A stretch of DNA of 9,465 nt from Candidatus Poribacteria bacterium (GTDB lineage: Bacteria > Poribacteria > WGA-4E > UBA9662). Location: NCBI GenBank assembly GCA_002699335.1, contig PACG01000039.1, forward strand, positions 12,969-22,433. The letters run 5' to 3'. The position numbers were made by a program, and so were the translations under genes. This document shows, in pieces, positions 6,587 to 9,465 of this stretch; position 1 is the stretch's first letter; the number at the start of each line of letters is the position of its first letter. Below the pieces are notes generated by a model. The model was not told the origin of the DNA. It was given only the letters and a program-made list of their open reading frames with translations, and did no database searches.

Positions 6587-6638
6587 AGGATGATTCTAAG
6601 TCTGACGGTATTGGTAATTTCAGAGTCTGCTAGATTTA

Positions 6639-7508
6639 CTACCCAAAATCGAGATTAACCAGTATCAGAGCGACAACAGTCAGTGCCACGCCAACGGTCA
6701 GCCGTTTATTCAACCGCTCGCCGAGAGCCAGAATTCCGATGGTGGCTGTGAACAGCATACCACCCGATCCAGAGACAGGGAAAGCAATTAAGGCATCCAA
6801 GTGGTCTAGTGCGGCCAGAAACATTCCGCTACCTGAGACATTGCAAACACCGATCAAGACCCCGTAGCCGATCTCCCAACCTGTGGGCGATTGCCGTTTG
6901 TGTAGGCAGACGAGCAGATACGGCACCGTCGTCACCAAAAAGAGAGAGACCAGATACATAGGCTTTTGGTCGACAGGGCACATCTCGTTAAACCCTTTCA
7001 TTGCTAACCGCCCCATCCCCGCATTCAGAAAAAGCAGTGCCACAACGATTATTCCGACCTTCGATGATGTTTCCCAGGCCGGTCGATTCGTTACTTCAGT
7101 CGGTTTCGCCCGCATTGACAACAACGGTAAGGCACCCAGAGCAATCAAAATCCCCAGAGTTTGCCAGAGGCTAGGCCTCTCATGCCAGATGATCACTGAA
7201 ATAAGGATCGGTATAACCATCGACAACCGTATGACAGCGGTGGTGACAACAATCCCAGTCAGACGCATTCCAGTCACGACCAAGACAAAACCGAAAGCAT
7301 AAGAAATACCGTTGATCAAACCAAAGGTAAGTGTTAAAGGGGTAAAGGCAAAACTCTTTCCCCGGTAGGCTAAAACACACGAGAGAATGAAGGCAGTAGC
7401 ATAGTTGATCAAACCGATGGGATTTAATCGGTGTCCCCGATTTTCTGCATCTTTTAGAAAGAGTCCAAAACCAGAAAGTAACACCACGTGGAGAATCAGA
7501 TAAATCAT
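6639..7508 (-). CDS. EamA/DMT-superfamily membrane transporter
   Basis: The 289-residue protein has about ten hydrophobic segments (around 1-18, 30-48, 56-78, 84-107, 115-133, 150-165, 182-201, 212-232, 238-260, 270-287), the typical size and topology of drug/metabolite transporters. The internal duplication of the EamA fold shows as paired motifs at the end of each half: HERPSLWQTLGILIALGA (109-126) and GERLNKRLTVGVALTVVA (263-280). Members export or take up small metabolites such as amino acids, nucleosides or sugars across the inner membrane. The substrate cannot be predicted. It is convergent with the TPR gene, with 52 bases between the two stop codons and no clear terminator. The ATG at 7508 lacks a recognisable Shine-Dalgarno, but it begins a plausible first helix (MIYLILHVVLLSGFGLF). 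Confidence 0.88.
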   Translation of the reverse strand: MIYLILHVVLLSGFGLFLKDAENRGHRLNPIGLINYATAFILSCVLAYRGKSFAFTPLTLTFGLINGISYAFGFVLVVTGMRLTGIVVTTAVIRLSMVIPILISVIIWHERPSLWQTLGILIALGALPLLSMRAKPTEVTNRPAWETSSKVGIIVVALLFLNAGMGRLAMKGFNEMCPVDQKPMYLVSLFLVTTVPYLLVCLHKRQSPTGWEIGYGVLIGVCNVSGSGMFLAALDHLDALIAFPVSGSGGMLFTATIGILALGERLNKRLTVGVALTVVALILVNLDFG

Positions 7509-7747
7509 AGGCTTTTAGGTATTAAATGCAAATCAATTGGCTTGCAAATTCAACCTCTAAAAGCTCCGCGGGTTTTAGTCATAAGTGCGCCCCTTACTTG
7601 TTTTAATTTGACTCATCAATCTATCACGGGGGATATTCAAGCGTCAAGTATCCTTTATTTTGCCTCCATTCTAGCCCGCACTTTATGTGCAGTCAATCGT
7701 GTCTATATTTTCCCTTCTACAACCATTATATTTTTCCTGTCCTTTGA
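7509..7747. other. AT-rich spacer upstream of the transporter, no supported gene
   Basis: A plus-strand frame of 94 codons runs through here (7488-7772). It overlaps the transporter start and the hsdM remnant, lacks a ribosome binding site, and has a random-looking product. I read it as chance. No clear promoter for the transporter could be placed. Confidence 0.45.
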
Positions 7748-8416
7748 TATAAGCATGTTGTCTTTGGGTTAATATTCTTACGCTATATTTCCGACGACTT
7801 CGAGCAACTGTATGCTAAATTGAGAACTGATGAAGGCAAATATGGGGAGCAGACCCAGAGGGAAAAGACGAGTACCAAGCTGAAAGCGTCTTCTTTGTTC
7901 CTGAGGTCGCACGTTGGTCATTCTTTCAATCCGGAGCCAAGTTACCTAGTATTGGAAATGTGTTGATGATGCCATGGACACCATTGAACAGGAAAACTTA
8001 CCTCACAAGGGGGTATTGCCCAAAGTCTTTGCTGAGGAAATCTTGACCCCACCAGTTTAGACGGTTTGATTGATTTGGTCAGTAATGTGGCATTAGGTGA
8101 AGCCAAAGAGAGAAGTGCCGATGTACTTGGACATATCTTTGAATACTTCTTGGATGAATTCTCTCTAGCAGAGAGTAGAAAAGGCAGACAGTTCTATACG
8201 CCCCGTAGCGTGGATGTCATCTCCATTTACGGACAAGAAAGAAACTAAACTACGTGGCAATTGACTAGGATGAACTTTTGGCGATTCGTGGAATTGATAG
8301 CTCTCAAGTTAAATTGGAATAACGAAGATTCATTTCTCAACGATGCCCGCCAGGATTTGAAAGCTGGCTATGTAATTGCTAATTCACCATTTAACGATAA
8401 ATTCTTAAAAGCATAA
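7748..8416 (+). pseudogene. hsdM: Type I restriction-modification DNA methyltransferase (M subunit) remnant
   Basis: HsdM-like sequence can be followed through all three frames in order. YKHVVFGLIFLRYISDDFEQ begins at 7748. DEYQAESVFFVPEVARWSFF begins at 7867, in another frame. DDAMDTIEQEN and GVLPKVFAEEIL follow from 7965 in the third frame. From 8045 the first frame resumes: DPTSLDGLIDLVSNVALG, DVLGHIFEYFLDEFS, GRQFYTPRSVD, then ISIYGQERN and a TAA at 8246-8248. Past the stop come TTWQLTRMN, LAIRGIDSSQVK (8278, shifted) and WNNEDSFLNDARQDLKAGYV, then IANSPFND, ending at 8416. Intact HsdM carries about 40 residues, including the SAM-binding D/E-P-x-C-G-S-G motif, between 'FYTPRSV' and 'ISIYGQE'; they are deleted here. 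Catalytic NPPF has become NSPF. No hsdS or hsdR lies nearby. The gene is clearly dead. Confidence 0.9.
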
Positions 8417-8424
8417 AATGTTAG

Positions 8425-8453
8425 TTGGCACGGGTCAGTTGAGATGGTAGACT
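8425..8453 (+). promoter_or_regulatory. Candidate promoter for the beta-propeller gene
   Basis: TTGGCA (8425-8430) is followed after 17 bases by TAGACT (8448-8453), with TGG just before it as an extended -10. The matches are moderate (5/6 and 4/6). Transcription would start near 8460, about 118 bases before the GTG, at the foot of the hairpin described next. Confidence 0.4.
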
Positions 8454-8459
8454 AAATTT

Positions 8460-8484
8460 TAGCCGATTGAGATTTTATTGGCTA
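8460..8484 (+). promoter_or_regulatory. Hairpin at the predicted 5' end of the transcript
   Basis: TAGCCGAT (8460-8467) pairs with ATTGGCTA (8477-8484) through eight pairs including one G-U, with a nine-base loop. It coincides with the predicted transcription start and might stabilise the mRNA. Its small size also allows chance. Confidence 0.25.
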
Positions 8485-8577
8485 CGAGCATAGATTTACT
8501 GCGTTGATTTCTCCGCCTAATCCATCAGATTGGTTGCCGTTCATGTATCATCATTCAAATAGCTTCGGAGGCGTATC

Positions 8578-9465
8578 GTGAAAATTCTCCACAAGCGCCA
8601 TTTCACGCGAGTCGCGGCAATCGGAATTTGCACACTAGTCATGATTCCAGTAGTCTTTGCCAAACCTCAGTGTCCAACAGACCTCAATTGGCTCAAAGAA
8701 TTGTGTGGGGACGGTGCTTTGGCACATGAATATAATGGTCAGATTTACCTCACCGAATTGTCTGCCGGCCGGACAGAAGGCGTGGGCAAAGGTGACCAGC
8801 CGGAATTTTCGCCGGATAGCTCTAAACTAGCCTGGCTTCACGGTTCAGAAGCCAAGGGACGTCTGCGCCAGGGCGATCCTACCATCCACTCCATTGCTAC
8901 CAATGTCGATCGACGAGGAGGTATCCACTGGGTCAGCAACACGGAGGTGGTCGTCCTAATGAAAAAGGATCAACGGAAAGTCTGGTATCGTGTTTCTCTT
9001 TCTGGGGTAAGAACGGAACTGCCACAACTCAAGCGTTTGGGAACCGCTCAACGTGAAACCGATGTTAAGTTGGGTAAAGACGGGGTATGGTCATATGTGT
9101 CAGCTGAAACCTGGAAAACGTCTGATGGTACTAGCGGTCATATCGGCGGCAACTGCTCGACCAGCCTCTCTCCCGATGGTCGATCGGTCACCGGTTTGCA
9201 AGGTGACCACCGGCGTTGCCGATTGACAGCTATTCGCCCAGGCGGTGTCGATGGTTGGCTTCAGTGGAAGTACGACGGCACCTTTGATAATCATCGCTGG
9301 TCTTCCAACGACCCACGGTTTATCGTCTGCGAGGACGAGAAATACAAGCGGATGGTGGTGATGGAGTTTGGCACGGGCAAAGCTACACACATAGGGAAGA
9401 AAGGAGAAGGTAACCCAGAGGAGAACATGTATGGTGATTTTACGGTGGGCAATGGAAAAGGTAAG
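8578..9465 (+). CDS. Secreted beta-propeller (TolB/WD40-like) protein, 3' end outside window
   Basis: The frame opens with GTG at 8578, preceded by a strong GGAGG (8567-8571, six-base spacer), and stays open for 296 codons to the window end. Residues 1-28 are a signal peptide (basic KILHKRHFTR, hydrophobic AIGICTLVMIPVV, cleavage after VFA), so the product is exported. Blade-like repeats with the 'SPDG' turn follow: GDQPEFSPDSSKLAWL (72-87) and NCSTSLSPDGRSVTGL (192-207), plus DNHRWSSNDPRFIV (237-250). This pattern is that of TolB/WD40-like propellers. Four cysteines (32, 43, 193, 214) in the exported part could form disulfides. Propellers bind proteins or glycans, or carry hydrolase sites; no active site is visible. 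From memory similar proteins occur in Poribacteria and Planctomycetota. A minus-strand frame at 9390-9100 is its shadow. Confidence 0.85.
   Translation, partial: MKILHKRHFTRVAAIGICTLVMIPVVFAKPQCPTDLNWLKELCGDGALAHEYNGQIYLTELSAGRTEGVGKGDQPEFSPDSSKLAWLHGSEAKGRLRQGDPTIHSIATNVDRRGGIHWVSNTEVVVLMKKDQRKVWYRVSLSGVRTELPQLKRLGTAQRETDVKLGKDGVWSYVSAETWKTSDGTSGHIGGNCSTSLSPDGRSVTGLQGDHRRCRLTAIRPGGVDGWLQWKYDGTFDNHRWSSNDPRFIVCEDEKYKRMVVMEFGTGKATHIGKKGEGNPEENMYGDFTVGNGKGK

Noticed and set aside
6587..6638. Convergent terminator between the TPR and transporter genes
   Set aside because: Only a five-base TCTGA/TCAGA pairing with a long loop and no T-run can be found, which is too weak to call.
7488..7772. Plus-strand ORF of 94 codons
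   Set aside because: It spans the transporter's start region and runs into the hsdM remnant in a frame other than the HsdM one. Composition and lack of a ribosome binding site argue for chance.
9100..9390. Minus-strand ORF of 96 codons
   Set aside because: It is the antisense shadow of the exported propeller gene, which has a signal peptide, a ribosome binding site and a continuous frame.
1..9465. Intact defence system, CRISPR array, transposase, tRNA or rRNA gene
   Set aside because: I looked for these and found none. The only defence-related sequence is the dead hsdM remnant, and no direct-repeat array, inverted terminal repeats or tRNA-like fold was evident by eye.

Overview
The window looks like an accessory stretch of the chromosome of an uncultivated, carbohydrate-degrading bacterium. 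The best guess is Candidatus Poribacteria (sponge-associated), with Planctomycetota or related marine lineages as alternatives. The reasons are a LamG protein with a signal peptide and a 'KLATTW' tail, Gfo/Idh/MocA oxidoreductases next to a D-2-hydroxyacid dehydrogenase, a secreted beta-propeller protein and many gene remnants. This assignment is inferred from protein style, not from a marker gene.

Layout: (1) 1-560, C-terminal part of a Gfo/Idh/MocA oxidoreductase; (2) 561-972, a spacer with a hairpin after the stop, small uncertain ORFs and a 10-bp palindrome beside a TATAAT box; (3) 973-1917, intact D-2-hydroxyacid dehydrogenase; (4) 1939-2515, a gene graveyard in which a short plus-strand remnant (acetylxylan-esterase-like N-terminus) meets, tail to tail, a minus-strand LamG remnant with a TAG stop; (5) 2687-3837, a strong promoter and an intact second Gfo/Idh/MocA oxidoreductase; (6) 3838-4238, no convincing gene; (7) 4239-6586, promoter, secreted LamG protein and a TPR protein, probably one transcript; (8) 6639-7508 on the minus strand, a ten-helix EamA/DMT-type transporter; (9) 7748-8416, a wrecked type I restriction-modification M subunit (hsdM) with several frame changes and the SAM-binding segment deleted; (10) 8578 to the window end, a GTG-started secreted beta-propeller-like protein, open at the edge.

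Functionally, the two Gfo/Idh/MocA enzymes, the 2-hydroxyacid dehydrogenase and the esterase remnant fit NAD(P)-dependent processing of sugars, inositols or their acids. The LamG, TPR and propeller proteins fit an envelope or secreted protein-interaction role. I see no intact defence system, CRISPR array, RNA gene or mobile-element gene. What stands out is active gene decay: at least three separate families (AXE-like, LamG, HsdM) are present only as remnants within about 7 kb, beside intact genes.
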